The position numbers and the translations under genes are program-made. The notes under the pieces were generated by a model, which was not told the DNA's origin, ran no database searches, and saw only the letters and a program-made list of their open reading frames with translations. A stretch of 47,800 bases of DNA, taken from assembly GCA_013115145.1 (NCBI GenBank), contig JAAPAO010000246.1, positions 1 through 47,800 of the forward strand, in the 5' to 3' direction. This DNA is from Perkinsus chesapeaki (Eukaryota; Perkinsozoa; Perkinsida; Perkinsidae). Below are positions 47,341-47,800 of the stretch, piece by piece (the first letter of the stretch is position 1; every line of letters starts with the position of its first letter).

Positions 47341-47800
47341 CTTTTGGTATGTTGAGTTCGAGAGTTAGCTGCGCATCAGACACCACTAAGCCAGGACATA
47401 CTGTATAAGGCTCAGGGAAGTCACCCTCTCCACTATATCTTACTCTTGAAACGCAAAACAATCATAGCTTGATAACTGATGAGACTGGTATGACTGACAA
47501 GAAGACGTATCAACGACGAGAATCCCACCGAGACCTACGAAGATCACTATTATGGTTTTCAAAGGTAACACAGGAGGCAACGAGACAAAGTTGCAGAGAT
47601 AGCAAATATAACTGACCATGTGCTTTGCGTCGCCAGCGATGACTGTCCACCCTCCTGGGTATTGTAGGCAGGGCAATATCCAAGATCTGGGAACTGGGGC
47701 TTGGCGCGTAGTTGACTCCAATTCTTATAGCTCACAATCTCCTTATGGATAGGAGCTCTTTCTTCTAGACTTCTAGCCCACATATTCAAATGTTTATGAG
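47341..47800. other. Right-edge stretch, unassigned
   Basis: The giant-gene modules are no longer recognisable here. Minus-strand frames (47440-47721 with a hydrophobic run, and 47559-47789) overlap each other in different frames and show no family motif, so neither can be called. Confidence 0.3.

Overview
The window is nuclear DNA of a unicellular eukaryote. The genes are split by many short GT..AG introns, mostly 40 to 200 nt. They include a ciliary BBSome subunit (BBS2) and a very large extracellular mosaic protein of a kind I associate with alveolates. The best guess is a Perkinsus-like alveolate, but that is inference; eukaryote with a flagellum is firm, genus is not. Most genes were rebuilt by hand by joining exons to conserved family motifs, so ends are better supported than every internal splice site.

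Layout. 1-2018 is a second, 5'-truncated copy of a segment found intact at 26640-28551; it carries the last exon of an unknown gene and exons 2-8 of a 3-hydroxyanthranilate 3,4-dioxygenase (HAAO) gene. It abuts a decayed BEL/Pao retrotransposon fragment (2019-3240, minus). Three single-exon paralogues for small secreted Cys-rich Thr/Pro-tailed proteins lie at 5069, 13680 and 17043 (all plus). Between them are a multi-exon secreted, N-glycosylation-site-rich protein with an FN3-like stretch (5978-8805, minus) and BBS2 (9306-12886, minus). A 40-bp minisatellite (17769-18122) precedes a Sec14/CRAL-TRIO lipid-transfer gene (18727-20257, minus), a small probable secreted protein (20991-21433, minus) and a BCNT/Swc5-type chromatin protein (22288-23834, plus). 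An 851-bp TA-flanked inverted-repeat transposon with a truncated HTH ORF occupies 24188-25038.

25886-28729 holds the intact parents of the duplicated segment: a four-exon gene of unknown function converging on a complete eight-exon HAAO gene with its metal ligands. HAAO is divergent, about 130 bp away, from a DUF445 membrane-protein gene (28861-32495, plus), whose introns hold two minisatellites and whose reading frame has an in-frame TAA that a possible 18-nt intron would remove. From about 33028 to near the right edge the plus strand carries the exons of one giant mosaic gene built from repeated modules (Cys-Tyr-Cys modules and beta-strand modules ending in Ala/Val-Pro-x-Gly).

There is no operon logic; the genes are unrelated housekeeping, ciliary, metabolic and surface functions. 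The themes are segmental duplication, local gene-family expansion with signs of gene conversion, and transposon debris.
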